Assembly: GCA_021781815.1 (NCBI GenBank) | Contig: JAJXWB010000014.1 | Coordinates: 1 to 64,000 of the forward strand | Direction: 5' to 3' | Source: Pseudomonadota bacterium | Lineage (GTDB): Bacteria > Pseudomonadota > Alphaproteobacteria > Rhizobiales > Beijerinckiaceae | Length of the DNA: 64,000 nucleotides | In this document: positions 27,786 to 36,296 of the stretch, piece after piece | Numbering within the stretch: position 1 is the first letter of the stretch | Layout: each line of letters opens with the position of its first letter | Notes under the pieces: generated by a model | Told to the model about the DNA's origin: nothing | Databases searched by the model: none | The model's input: only the letters and a program-made list of their open reading frames with translations | Position numbers and translations under genes: made by a program

Positions 27786-29109
27786 GGCGCGCCGCCTCCT
27801 CGCCCGCCATCCGCCCGAACGCCGCGCCGAGCGTCACGCCCAGTCCCGCGAGATAGGCGCGCGGCAGGATGTTTGCGGCCATGATCATCCCGGCGGCGAA
27901 CAGGTTGTCGTATACGCCATCGTCTGCGCGCCGGACACGCATCGCAGGATCGACAGCGACGCCGTACCGCGTGAAGGTGATGCCCGGGCGCAGCGGATAA
28001 CCGTAGAACGGGCGCGTCTCCAGCGGCCTGCCTTGAACGGCCCCGACCTGCGACCGCAGCGAGCGGTTGTAACCGGATACGGTTTCGACCAGGCGCGCGG
28101 GCGGAAGCCCGAGCGCCATCGCCAGACTTTCAAGCGAGTCGGCCTGAACGGGCGCGAGCCCGGAGGATGGAGCGCGCCCCAGGCCGTCCGCGTCGAGTAT
28201 CGAAAAGGCCATTGCGCGCGGCGCTTCAAGGAGCCGTTCGCCCCAGCGTGCGTAATGGGTGCGGCGCAGGTCCGCACCCTCGTCCGCAAAGCGCGCGCCG
28301 GTCACGTCGACGACAATTCCATAAGGAATGCATTCGATTCGCGTGACGATTCCGCCATCGAAGGCCGGCCCGCGCCCGTCCACCGCAACGAAATGCGCGG
28401 ACGCCGGATCGCCCGCCGTCCGCGCGCCAGCGTCGATCAGCGCGCGCAGCACGTTTCCGGTCACATGCGGCGAGCCGCGGACGACGATCGAGTCCGCGCG
28501 AGGTCCATAGATTTCGCGCAGCCACGACCGATTCGCCTGATGGCCGCCGGCGCAGGCGATCACGGTCGCCGGCGCGACTCGTTCGACCGCGCCGCAGCCT
28601 GCGAGTTCAACCGAGACGATGCGTCCGCCTTCGAATTCGAGCCCCCGGACCTCGGTGTCGTACGCAATCTCGACTCCAATTCGCGCTGCGGTCGCATAAA
28701 GGGCTGAAACCGCGGGCTTGCCGCCGCCGAGGAAAAAAGCGGTACGGTGCGAAAGCGGCGCCACGCCGCGGCCCGGCGTCTGAAAACGCACGCCGTTCGC
28801 CGCGAGCCAGTCGCCGATCGAACCGGCGCCGCAAGCCAAAGCCTGCGCCAGCGCCTCATCGATGTCGCCTCCCGCCACACGCCGCATATCCGCCAGAAGG
28901 TCTTCCGCCCGGTACGCGCCGGGCATGCGCGCATCCGGCGCGTCATGGGCGAGCCGGAGATTGCGGGCGTGTCGGGTGTTGCCGCCGCGCATCCATTGCG
29001 GCCCCGCCTCCGCCAGTCGCACGTGCGCGCCGGCGCGACGGGCCGCTATCGCCGCGACGATCCCCGCGACGCCGCCTCCGATCACCAGTACGTCTACGGA
29101 CGAAGACAA
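27772..29109 (-). CDS. tcuA: TcuA-like FAD-dependent dehydrogenase
   Basis: The 445-residue flavoprotein has the N-terminal FAD motif VLVIGGGVAGIVAAIAARRAGA and the family segments MRGGNTRHARNLR, GGGKPAVSALYATAARIGV and the C-terminal NLFAAGMIMAANILPRAYLAGLG. In Salmonella, TcuA oxidises tricarballylate to cis-aconitate. No tcuC transporter or tcuR regulator is in the window, so the substrate here is unproven. Overlap with tcuB shows joint expression. Confidence 0.85.
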   Translation of the reverse strand: MSSSVDVLVIGGGVAGIVAAIAARRAGAHVRLAEAGPQWMRGGNTRHARNLRLAHDAPDARMPGAYRAEDLLADMRRVAGGDIDEALAQALACGAGSIGDWLAANGVRFQTPGRGVAPLSHRTAFFLGGGKPAVSALYATAARIGVEIAYDTEVRGLEFEGGRIVSVELAGCGAVERVAPATVIACAGGHQANRSWLREIYGPRADSIVVRGSPHVTGNVLRALIDAGARTAGDPASAHFVAVDGRGPAFDGGIVTRIECIPYGIVVDVTGARFADEGADLRRTHYARWGERLLEAPRAMAFSILDADGLGRAPSSGLAPVQADSLESLAMALGLPPARLVETVSGYNRSLRSQVGAVQGRPLETRPFYGYPLRPGITFTRYGVAVDPAMRVRRADDGVYDNLFAAGMIMAANILPRAYLAGLGVTLGAAFGRMAGEEAARHAFR

Positions 29110-29200
29110 CGTCCAGCTCCATGCGGGCGGCGACGCCGGTCAATTGTGGCCGAACGCCCCACTTCGACCACAGGGTTGCGCAAAATCGCGCCAATCAGGC

Positions 29201-29240
29201 ATGACATGTGTCAAAATCGCCACCGCCCGCCTGGCATAAA
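29201..29240 (+). promoter_or_regulatory. Crp/Fnr-type site and -10 box upstream of the NapC-type gene
   Basis: ATGAC-ATGT-GTCAA (29201-29214) matches the TTGAC-N4-GTCAA consensus of NnrR/Dnr regulators at 9 of 10 positions. A CATAAA -10 candidate lies at 29235-29240, predicting a start near 29247, so the site would be centred about 40 bp upstream, where class II activators of this family bind. The cytochrome gene starts at 29273. The region also serves the divergent tcuA start at 29109. Binding is inferred. Confidence 0.6.
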
Positions 29241-29272
29241 GTCCGGCGCAATCCTCACACAACGGTCCGAAC

Positions 29273-29974
29273 ATGAGCGAACAGCGCGCGCCCGCGCACT
29301 CCAAAGGTTTTGTCAGGCGCCTGTGGGCGTTCATGGGGCGACCGAGTTCACGCTACTCGATCGCGACGCTGATCATTTTCGGCGGCATCGGCGGCATTGT
29401 GTTCTGGGGCGGTTTCAATTGGGCGATGGAAGTCGCCAACACCGAGGAATTCTGCGTGTCCTGCCACGAAATGAACGACACGCCCTACAAGGAATTGCAG
29501 CACACGATCCATTTCAAGAACCGCTCGGGCGTGCGCGCGACCTGCCCGGACTGCCATGTGCCACGTCCCTTCATATGGAAGATCAAGCGCAAGATCGAAG
29601 CCTCGAACGAGGTGATGCACAAGCTCCTGGGCACCGTCGATACGCCGGAGAAATTCGAGGCCCATCGCCTCGATCTCGCCAAGCAGGTCTGGGCGGCGAT
29701 GCGGGCGACGGATTCGCGCGAGTGCCGCAATTGTCACCAGGAACATTCGATGGACCCGGCGAAGCAGACGCCCAAGGCGGTCAAGGCCATGCAGGACGGC
29801 TTCGCCAAGGGCATGACGTGCATCGACTGCCATGCCGGCATCGCCCACCATATGCCGCACGATCCGCTGGACGACGACGATGATTCGCCGACGCCGGCCG
29901 ACAGCCCCGGGACGCCCAAGGCCACGCAAGCCACGACGGAAACACCGACAGCCCCGGCGCCGGCCAGGAACTGA
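29273..29974 (+). CDS. NapC/NirT-family tetraheme cytochrome c
   Basis: The 233-residue protein has one N-terminal membrane anchor (about residues 29-49) and four CXXCH haem motifs at 61-65, 91-95, 151-155 and 183-187, plus SCHEMND and further His ligands typical of NapC/NirT quinol dehydrogenases. It would move electrons from quinol to a periplasmic reductase. The acidic, Thr/Pro/Ala-rich tail after residue 195 is probably a flexible periplasmic end. No nap, nir or tor reductase lies next to it, so its partner is unknown. It follows a Crp/Fnr-type site. Confidence 0.92.
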   Translation: MSEQRAPAHSKGFVRRLWAFMGRPSSRYSIATLIIFGGIGGIVFWGGFNWAMEVANTEEFCVSCHEMNDTPYKELQHTIHFKNRSGVRATCPDCHVPRPFIWKIKRKIEASNEVMHKLLGTVDTPEKFEAHRLDLAKQVWAAMRATDSRECRNCHQEHSMDPAKQTPKAVKAMQDGFAKGMTCIDCHAGIAHHMPHDPLDDDDDSPTPADSPGTPKATQATTETPTAPAPARN

Positions 29975-30058
29975 CCGGCCGACGAGACGCCCTGCCGCCG
30001 CTTGCATCCGCGCGGCAGTCCGGCCAAAAGTCCGACGACGGACAGCGCAGGGGCGGAC

Positions 30059-30934
30059 ATGGCCAAACCTATCATCGGCATCATCGGCGGCTCGGGAGTC
30101 TACAATCTGCCCGGCCTCCAGGATCTGCGCGAGGAGGCGATCGCGACGCCCTGGGGCGAGCCGTCCGACTCGCTGCATTTCGGCCGTATCGGAGCGACGG
30201 AAGCCGTGTTCCTGCCGCGCCACGGGCGCGGGCACAGGCTGTCGCCGTCCGGCATCAACTACCGAGCCAATATCGACGCTCTGAAACGCGCCGGCGTCAC
30301 CGACATAGTATCGGTTTCGGCTTGCGGCTCGTTCCGCGAACACCTCTATCCCGGACTGTTCGTGCTGGTCGATCAGTTCGTCGATCGCACCTTCGGCCGC
30401 GAAAGTTCGTTTTTCGGCAACGGTTGCGTCGCGCATGTGTCGATGGCGCACCCGGTCGCGCCGCGGCTTGCCGAGCGCATCGCCGCCGCAGCCGCGGCTG
30501 AAAGCATCGCCTTCGTCAATGGCGGAACCTATGTCTGCATGGAAGGCCCGCAATTCAGCTCCTACGCGGAATCGCTGACCTACAAGGCCGCCGGCTACGA
30601 CGTGATCGGCATGACCGCCTGCCCCGAGGCCAAGCTCGCGCGCGAGGCGGAAATCTCCTACGCGACCATAGCCATGGTTACGGATTTCGACTGCTGGCAT
30701 CCCGAACACGACGACGTCGACGTCGCCTCGATCATCAGGATCGTCAATGAAAATGCCGCGAAAGCGGCGCGGCTGCTGGCGCGCCTGCTCACGGACATGC
30801 CGGCCGAGCGCGAACCATGTCCGATCGGCTCCGACCGTGCGCTCGACACCGCGCTGATCACAGCGAAGGACGCGCGCGATCCGGCCCTCCTGTCGAAGCT
30901 CGACGCGATCATGGCCCGGGTGAACCGGGCCTGA
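30059..30934 (+). CDS. mtnP: S-methyl-5'-thioadenosine phosphorylase
   Basis: MtnP splits methylthioadenosine into adenine and methylthioribose 1-phosphate. The 291-residue protein has the PNP/MTAP fold signatures IIGIIGGSGVYNLPGL, FLPRHGRGHRLSPSGINYRAN, VSVSACGSFRE, VDQFVDRTFGRESSFF and CMEGPQFSSYAES. AGGGGCGG just before the ATG at 30059 supports the start. The released adenine can be recycled by Apt, encoded 300 bp downstream on the same strand. Confidence 0.95.
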   Translation: MAKPIIGIIGGSGVYNLPGLQDLREEAIATPWGEPSDSLHFGRIGATEAVFLPRHGRGHRLSPSGINYRANIDALKRAGVTDIVSVSACGSFREHLYPGLFVLVDQFVDRTFGRESSFFGNGCVAHVSMAHPVAPRLAERIAAAAAAESIAFVNGGTYVCMEGPQFSSYAESLTYKAAGYDVIGMTACPEAKLAREAEISYATIAMVTDFDCWHPEHDDVDVASIIRIVNENAAKAARLLARLLTDMPAEREPCPIGSDRALDTALITAKDARDPALLSKLDAIMARVNRA

Positions 30935-30957
30935 CCTGTCTGGAGTAGTCCCGCGCT

Positions 30958-31155
30958 TCACATCCGCGTGGTCATGCCGTGCCAGGCGCCGAAGCCGAGC
31001 AGGCCCCAGAGCAGCGAAAAGATAATGCTCATGATCACCGACAGCGCGATGGTCGCGGGGATCGCCGCAATTCCCCATTTGATGAAAATGCCGACGAGGC
31101 GGCCGAAGGGAATGTCGATGTCGACAATGGTGACGGGCTGACCTGAACCGTTCAT
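30958..31155 (-). CDS. Small membrane protein of unknown function
   Basis: The 65-residue product starts MNGSGQPVTIVDIDIPFGRLV and contains one or two hydrophobic spans (IAAIPATIALSVIMSIIFSLLWGLLGFG). It resembles small alphaproteobacterial inner-membrane proteins with the VDIDIPFxRLV start, but I cannot name a function. It lies between mtnP and apt on the opposite strand. GAAAGG before the ATG is an acceptable ribosome site. Confidence 0.75.
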   Translation of the reverse strand: MNGSGQPVTIVDIDIPFGRLVGIFIKWGIAAIPATIALSVIMSIIFSLLWGLLGFGAWHGMTTRM

Positions 31156-31238
31156 GACGCTTTCCTTTCCACTGGTTCTGTGGTCATCAAAGCATAGCAG
31201 GTCACAGCAAACGAGCCCCGCCTGAAAGAGCCTCGCCC

Positions 31239-31787
31239 ATGCAGACGCAATCGCTCGAATCCATGCTCGAACAGTCGATCCGGACGATACCCGACTATCC
31301 CAAGCCCGGCGTCATGTTCCGCGACATCACGACCCTGCTCGGCGATGCGCGCGCCTTCCGCCGCGCAGTGGACGAACTCGTCCATCCCTGGGCCGGCCAG
31401 CGCATCGACAAGGTCGCGGGCATGGAGGCGCGCGGCTTCATCCTCGGCGGCGCGGTCGCGCATCAGCTTTCGGCCGGGTTCGTTCCGATCCGCAAGAAAG
31501 GCAAGCTGCCGCACGCCAAGGTCTCGATCGCCTATTCGCTGGAATACGGCCTCGACGAAATGGAGATGCACGAGGACGCCGTGACGCCCGGCGAGCGCGT
31601 CATTCTCGTCGATGATCTCATCGCCACCGGCGGCACGGCCGAAGGCGCGGTGAAGCTCCTGAAGAAGATCGGGGCCAATGTCGTCGCCGCCTGCTTCGTC
31701 ATCGACCTGCCGGACCTCGGCGGCGCGCAGAAAATCCGTGATCTCGGCGTGCCCGTGCGAACGCTGGTCGCCTTCGGCGGACACTGA
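31239..31787 (+). CDS. apt: Adenine phosphoribosyltransferase
   Basis: Apt joins adenine and PRPP to form AMP. The 182-residue protein has [18 protein letters not shown] at the start, [17 protein letters not shown], the hood region [11 protein letters not shown] and the PRPP signature [17 protein letters not shown]. Length is normal. The next gene begins 8 bp after its stop. Confidence 0.96.
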   Translation: MQTQSLESMLEQSIRTIPDYPKPGVMFRDITTLLGDARAFRRAVDELVHPWAGQRIDKVAGMEARGFILGGAVAHQLSAGFVPIRKKGKLPHAKVSIAYSLEYGLDEMEMHEDAVTPGERVILVDDLIATGGTAEGAVKLLKKIGANVVAACFVIDLPDLGGAQKIRDLGVPVRTLVAFGGH

Positions 31788-31795
31788 GGCGCCGC

Positions 31796-33349
31796 GTGGA
31801 CCGGGCCGCTGTCGCCGGGCGCCTGTCGCTCGCCCCTGCGGCCAGGCTTTCCAATTCGATGCTTTTGTCCCTCGCGGCGCTGATCGTCGTTGCGCCGGTC
31901 TTCGCCTTCGCGGCAGCCCTGCGACCGGCCGCCATGGCGCCGGTCGCAGCGGCCGGCATCGGGACCATCGCGCTGTTCGTGACGGCGCGCGCAAAAACAG
32001 GATCAGTGCTGGCGGCCCGCCCCGACTGGCGGGCGCTCGCGGCCTGCCTCGCCGCGGCGCTCCTCCTCTGCCTGCTCGGCGGCGAGGGGCACATGTTCTT
32101 TTCGCCCTCCGACTGGTTCACCCGCGATTCCGTCCTCGCCGACCTCGTGCGCAATGGGTTTCCGGTCTTCTATCGCGTCGATGGCCAGGACTATCTGTTG
32201 CGCGCGCCGCTCGGCATGTACCTGATCCCGGCGCTCGTCGGCCGCATGTCCAGCCTGGAAGCCGCGCATTTCGCGTTGCTCGCACAGAACGCCACGCTGC
32301 TCGGCCTCATGTTCTATCTGCTCTCGCAGGCGTCGGAGGCGCCCAGAGCCCGCTTCCTGATGCTGCTCGTCCTCTTCAGCCCCGTCGACATCGTCCCGCG
32401 GCTCGCCGCCGATTTCGCGGCATGGCGCGAAACGGGCGCATTCGTCCTCAACCCGCTGACGAACTTCTGGAACCCCCTGTTCAAATACTGGGGCCAGATT
32501 CCATCGTTGTTCTGGGCGACGAACCATGCGCTCGCCGGCTGGTTCTTCGGTCTGCTGTTCCTGCTTCGCCTTCGCCGCGAAATCGACGACGCGCCGCTCG
32601 CGCTGGGCTTTGTGGCGCTGCTGTTCTGGTCTCCGCTGTCGATGATCGGCGCGGCGCCCTTCCTGGCGTTGCAGATGGCGCGGACTCCCGTGGCGCGCCT
32701 GCTTGGCGCGCGCAATCTCGCCGCTGCGGCGATCGGTCTCGGCTTCGCGCCGATGGCGATCTACCTGTCGCTCGATTCCGGATCGATCACGCACGAATGG
32801 CTGATCGGCAAGAGCGGCTTCTGGGCCTGGTATCTGGCGCTGCTCATCTTCAGCATCCCGCAGGCCTGGCTCGTGCTTGGCGCCTGGCGCGACGTGCCGC
32901 GATGGCAGCGGCCGGCCGTGGCGCTGGCCATCGCATTGCTGATGCTGGCGCCGTTCTACCGCATCGGCGCGAACGAAGAATACAACGACATGGCGATGCG
33001 CTGCACGATTGTGCCGCTGTTCGTGCTCGGCTTCGCCTTCTGCCGGGTCGCGCCACAATTCATCGCAGCGCGCGGGATGCTTGCGTTCGTCTGCGCGCTG
33101 GTCGTGACGCTGTCCGCCGTCACCGGCCTGCTGGAGATCCGGCGCGCCATCGCCGATCCCGCCTATGCGATCAACGATTGCAACCTGCTGACCTCGACCG
33201 CCAAGATCTATCCGGGCTTCATGCCGACGAATTATCTCGCCGTGATGACAGCCATTCCGGACTGGCTGCTCGGCCGCAACGGGCCGCGGCTTGAAGCCGA
33301 AAGGCGCGTGTGCTGGCCCGGTTATTCGCTCCTGCCGGCGGGATCCTGA
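31796..33349 (+). CDS. Polytopic membrane protein of unknown function
   Basis: The 517-residue protein has roughly ten to twelve hydrophobic spans, with a long loop (HMFFSPSDWFTRDSVLADL) after the first few, and further loops ending near the C-terminus. The arrangement recalls GT-C-type glycosyltransferases or related polyprenyl-sugar enzymes, but no motif decides this. A GTG start 8 bp after apt suggests co-transcription. Its last 28 bp overlap the end of the convergent hydrolase gene. Confidence 0.8.
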   Translation: MDRAAVAGRLSLAPAARLSNSMLLSLAALIVVAPVFAFAAALRPAAMAPVAAAGIGTIALFVTARAKTGSVLAARPDWRALAACLAAALLLCLLGGEGHMFFSPSDWFTRDSVLADLVRNGFPVFYRVDGQDYLLRAPLGMYLIPALVGRMSSLEAAHFALLAQNATLLGLMFYLLSQASEAPRARFLMLLVLFSPVDIVPRLAADFAAWRETGAFVLNPLTNFWNPLFKYWGQIPSLFWATNHALAGWFFGLLFLLRLRREIDDAPLALGFVALLFWSPLSMIGAAPFLALQMARTPVARLLGARNLAAAAIGLGFAPMAIYLSLDSGSITHEWLIGKSGFWAWYLALLIFSIPQAWLVLGAWRDVPRWQRPAVALAIALLMLAPFYRIGANEEYNDMAMRCTIVPLFVLGFAFCRVAPQFIAARGMLAFVCALVVTLSAVTGLLEIRRAIADPAYAINDCNLLTSTAKIYPGFMPTNYLAVMTAIPDWLLGRNGPRLEAERRVCWPGYSLLPAGS

Positions 33350-34404
33350 GCGGCCGTCACCTTTTTGAGAAACTGGAGAGCGCGGCCCAGAGCCTGCTTG
33401 CTGGCGTCAAGATCGAGATCAAACTGGTATTCGTGCTGGAGCGGCGGCGCATAGTCGGCGGGATAGAACAATGTGTCGACCGCAACGCCCTTGCCTCTCA
33501 GCCTGTCGACCAGCGCGATCGAATGCTCTCGCAGCGGATCCGAATTGCCGGCTGAAACAAAAGCCGGCGGAAAGTTCGGCGTCAGGTAGCGGGCGACCGA
33601 CACGGTCGAGAAGGCCGGATCGTTCAGAAAATCCATCGCGCCGCTGTAAGCCCGGAGATAGGCGCGCCGGATTTTCCCTTCAGGGCCGCCGAGATCGAAC
33701 AAAGCCAGATCGTAGACGCCACAGAAGAGCAGCGCGCCTCGCAGTTGATCACGTCCGATCGTGGACGCGACGCCGACCTTCCGGCCATAAGAGGGGTCCA
33801 TCGCGATCTCCGCCGCCTGCGCCGCGATCTGCGCGCCCGCCGAATCGCCCGCCAGCACCAGCCGGCGCGGATCGACATGCAGGCGCCCCGCTTCGCGCGT
33901 GAGAAACGCGAGCGCGGCGAAGGTCTGCCGCACCGGCGTCGGATAGATCGCCCCGGGAGCCAGTGAATAATTGACGGCGACCGCCACAAAGCCGCTCGCC
34001 GCGATCAGCTTGAGATAGCCGGCCACGTCCCTTTTGTCGCCGGCGAGCCATCCGCCGCCATGCAGCCAGACCACCGTGGGCAGCCCCTGCCCCTCATGCA
34101 GGCCCGTCGGAAAATAGACATCGAGCGCAGCCGCGCCCCCCGCAGCGTCGTAAACCAGATCGCGGACAGCCGAGACGCCGGACGGCGCATGTCGCTCCAT
34201 CGCCGCCGCAACGGCGGCGCCGCTGCGGTCATAGTCGCGCCGGATCAGCAGCGCCCTTGGCCACGGACTGAGGCTGAAGGCGGCGTATCCCGCCGCGCCC
34301 GCGACAGCCGCGGCGGCGAAAATCAAATGAGCGAGCTTGCGCAGTTTCAAGGTCCGGTCTCGCAGGAGCGTCTCGAATTCGAGACGGCGGCAGGCAAACT
34401 TCAC
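33322..34404 (-). CDS. Alpha/beta hydrolase, HSL-type esterase family
   Basis: The 360-residue protein has an N-terminal membrane anchor or signal (LIFAAAAVAGAAGYAAF), the oxyanion-hole motif WLHGGGW and the nucleophile elbow LAGDSAGAQ, with Asp in GNSDPLREH and His in LQHEYQFD completing a likely triad. This fits hormone-sensitive-lipase-like esterases. The start is a GTG at 34404 with a weak ribosome site. The 3' end overlaps the convergent membrane-protein gene by 28 bp. Substrate unknown. Confidence 0.88.
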   Translation of the reverse strand: MKFACRRLEFETLLRDRTLKLRKLAHLIFAAAAVAGAAGYAAFSLSPWPRALLIRRDYDRSGAAVAAAMERHAPSGVSAVRDLVYDAAGGAAALDVYFPTGLHEGQGLPTVVWLHGGGWLAGDKRDVAGYLKLIAASGFVAVAVNYSLAPGAIYPTPVRQTFAALAFLTREAGRLHVDPRRLVLAGDSAGAQIAAQAAEIAMDPSYGRKVGVASTIGRDQLRGALLFCGVYDLALFDLGGPEGKIRRAYLRAYSGAMDFLNDPAFSTVSVARYLTPNFPPAFVSAGNSDPLREHSIALVDRLRGKGVAVDTLFYPADYAPPLQHEYQFDLDLDASKQALGRALQFLKKVTAAQDPAGRSE

Positions 34405-34425
34405 CCGTCGTTTGCGCCGGCCGGT

Positions 34426-35451
34426 CTACCCTTCGCGCGACCGAATGAAGCCGGACCCCCGGAATTCGAAGACGAGTTCGCCCTTCTGGTTCACGCCGGT
34501 ATTGTGGTTGAACACCAGCCCCCAGCCAGGCTTCGATGTCTGCCGCGTCTCGATGATCTGGGTTGCATAGGTCACGACATCGCCAGCGAAGACTGGCCGG
34601 GGCCAGCGCAGGTGCATGAAGCCCGGCGAGGGCCCGCCCTGCGGCGTCTCGATTCCCTGCGCATTGAGTTCACGCTGCACGCGATCGCGCATGAGGACGA
34701 CATTGCGCATCCAGAGCGACGCAGTCTGCCAGCCGGATGCGGCCAGCGCGCCGAAATGGCTGGCGCGCGCCGCCGCCTCGTCCATATGGAACGGCTGCGG
34801 ATCATAAAGCGAGGCAAAGGCGACGATATTGTCCTTCGTGAAGCTTTCGGCGCCCAGTTCTATATAGGCGCCGACCTGCAGGTCTTCGAGCCAGCCGGCG
34901 AAGGGACGCGCGCGGCCGCGCGCCTCGACCCGCGGCAGGGCGTGCGTGGGATGCGGAACCGCCGGTTCCGCCGGCGCGCCGGCGACCGCTCCTGAAAGGT
35001 CCGGCCGCCGCAGCCCGATCAACTGTGTATGTTTCTGCCGCAGGATGACTTCGCCGCGCTGATTCGAGACATCGACCTGCATGGCGACCAGCCCCATGTC
35101 CGGGCGCGTGCGCGACACGCGCTTGTGCAGGATGGTGCGGCGGCCCGCCAGAACGTCGCCCGGACGCAATGGCTTTTCCCAGCGCATCTCGTCGATGCCC
35201 GGCGCGCCCATCGAGGCGGTGCGGCGGACCCAGTGATCGTAATTGAGCCGCATGGCGAGACAGCAGGAATGCCAGCCGGATGCGCAGAGGCCGCCGAGCA
35301 TGGTGTGTTTCGCGGCCTCCTCGTCCAGGTGGAACGGCTGCGGATCGTACATCTCCGCAAAGCGGATGATTTCGTCCCTGGTGATCGCGCGCGTATCTGC
35401 GAAGTCGAAAATCGAACCGGGGACGAAATCCTCATAGTAGAATTCGGGCAT
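34426..35451 (-). CDS. Tandem MaoC-like (hot-dog) dehydratase protein
   Basis: The 341-residue protein holds two MaoC-like domains. Each has the hydratase segment: YDPQPFHLDEEAAKHTMLGG in the first and YDPQPFHMDEAAARASHFGA in the second, both followed by ASGW. Both keep the Asp and His expected of an R-specific enoyl-CoA hydratase or related thioester enzyme. The linker is Pro/Ala-rich (about residues 160-185). GGAG five bases upstream fixes the ATG at 35451. It is divergent from the Crp/Fnr gene. Confidence 0.9.
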   Translation of the reverse strand: MPEFYYEDFVPGSIFDFADTRAITRDEIIRFAEMYDPQPFHLDEEAAKHTMLGGLCASGWHSCCLAMRLNYDHWVRRTASMGAPGIDEMRWEKPLRPGDVLAGRRTILHKRVSRTRPDMGLVAMQVDVSNQRGEVILRQKHTQLIGLRRPDLSGAVAGAPAEPAVPHPTHALPRVEARGRARPFAGWLEDLQVGAYIELGAESFTKDNIVAFASLYDPQPFHMDEAAARASHFGALAASGWQTASLWMRNVVLMRDRVQRELNAQGIETPQGGPSPGFMHLRWPRPVFAGDVVTYATQIIETRQTSKPGWGLVFNHNTGVNQKGELVFEFRGSGFIRSREG

Positions 35452-35554
35452 GGGGCTCCAAACCTGTGCGGGCGTTGTATCTTCGCTTAGCCGAAGCGGG
35501 GCGCGCTGGAAACCGGCGCCGGCACATGACGGGGCTGCGGTGAAGGGTGAACGG

Positions 35555-36211
35555 ATGTCAGGCTGGATCGATGGCGTTGCCGCGCTCGCGGATCTCGAAC
35601 CGGACGCGCGCGCCCGCGTTGCGGATCTGCAGCCCTTCGACATCGGCGCCGGCCGCATCCTGTTCTCGCCCGGCGCCGCTTGCACGGGGTTTGCTCTCGT
35701 GCTTTCGGGCGTCGTCCGCGTCGGCGTCAATTCCGAAGGCGGACGCGCGCTCGTACTCTATCGCGTGACGACCGATGAGGTCTGCGTGCAGACGACGCTC
35801 TGTCTGATGGCTGGCCTCGAATATACGGCCGAGGGCGTGACCGAAACGCCGGCGCGGCTCGTCATGATTCCGGCCGCCCGCTTCGACGAACTGATGGCCA
35901 TATCGAAGGTTTTCCGCAGCTTCGTCTTTTCGCGTTTCGGCGCGCGATTGCAGGATATTTCCAAACTGCTGGAGACCATCGCTTTCGCTCGTGTCGATTC
36001 ACGGCTCGCCGCCGCGCTCATCGCGCGCGCCAACCCCGATGGCCTGATCGTCTCGACGCATCAGGGTCTTGCGGAAGAGGTCGGAACCGCGCGCGAGGTG
36101 GTCAGCCGCCAGCTCGAAGCATTTTCCAGGGCCGGAATGGTGCGGCTGTCGCGCGGCGAGGTCCGCCTGATCGACCGCACGGCTTTGGAAGCCCGCGCGT
36201 CTGTGACATGA
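35555..36211 (+). CDS. Crp/Fnr-family regulator next to a DUF2892 gene
   Basis: The 218-residue regulator has a cyclic-nucleotide-like beta-barrel (FDIGAGRILFSPGAACTGFALVLSG) and a C-terminal winged HTH (HQGLAEEVGTAREVVSRQLEAFSRAGMV) with the E-x-x-S-R recognition helix. The Fnr-type N-terminal cysteine cluster is absent; single Cys residues occur in ACTGF, VCVQTTLCL. It precedes a small DUF2892 membrane gene, a pairing often seen in proteobacteria. The start at MSGWIDG follows AAGGG; the frame is open to 35450. Confidence 0.9.
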   Translation: MSGWIDGVAALADLEPDARARVADLQPFDIGAGRILFSPGAACTGFALVLSGVVRVGVNSEGGRALVLYRVTTDEVCVQTTLCLMAGLEYTAEGVTETPARLVMIPAARFDELMAISKVFRSFVFSRFGARLQDISKLLETIAFARVDSRLAAALIARANPDGLIVSTHQGLAEEVGTAREVVSRQLEAFSRAGMVRLSRGEVRLIDRTALEARASVT

Positions 36212-36223
36212 TCACAGACGCGC
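36195..36223. promoter_or_regulatory. Perfect 12-bp inverted repeat over the end of the Crp/Fnr gene
   Basis: GCGCGTCTGTGA (36195-36206) and TCACAGACGCGC (36212-36223) are exact inverted copies around CATGA, which includes the TGA stop. The core TGTGA-N5-TCACA resembles a Crp-type site. A possible -10 (TATTTA, 36265-36270) of the next gene puts the dyad about 68 bp upstream of a start. Without a T-run it is a weak terminator candidate. Operator and hairpin readings both remain open. Confidence 0.55.
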
Positions 36224-36296
36224 GGCCCCGGATGTAGCATCAAGCAGGCGTCACAGCCGGCGGCTATTTATGCGCCGAACGTCAGGGGAGTTTTCC

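Noticed and set aside
29348-31078. 576-codon minus-strand ORF
   Set aside because: Antisense to the NapC-type cytochrome and mtnP, both of which are clear genes.
31678-33294. 538-codon plus-strand ORF overlapping apt and the membrane protein
   Set aside because: Out of frame with both; the product is Arg/Pro-rich, while the overlapping frame has clear membrane spans.
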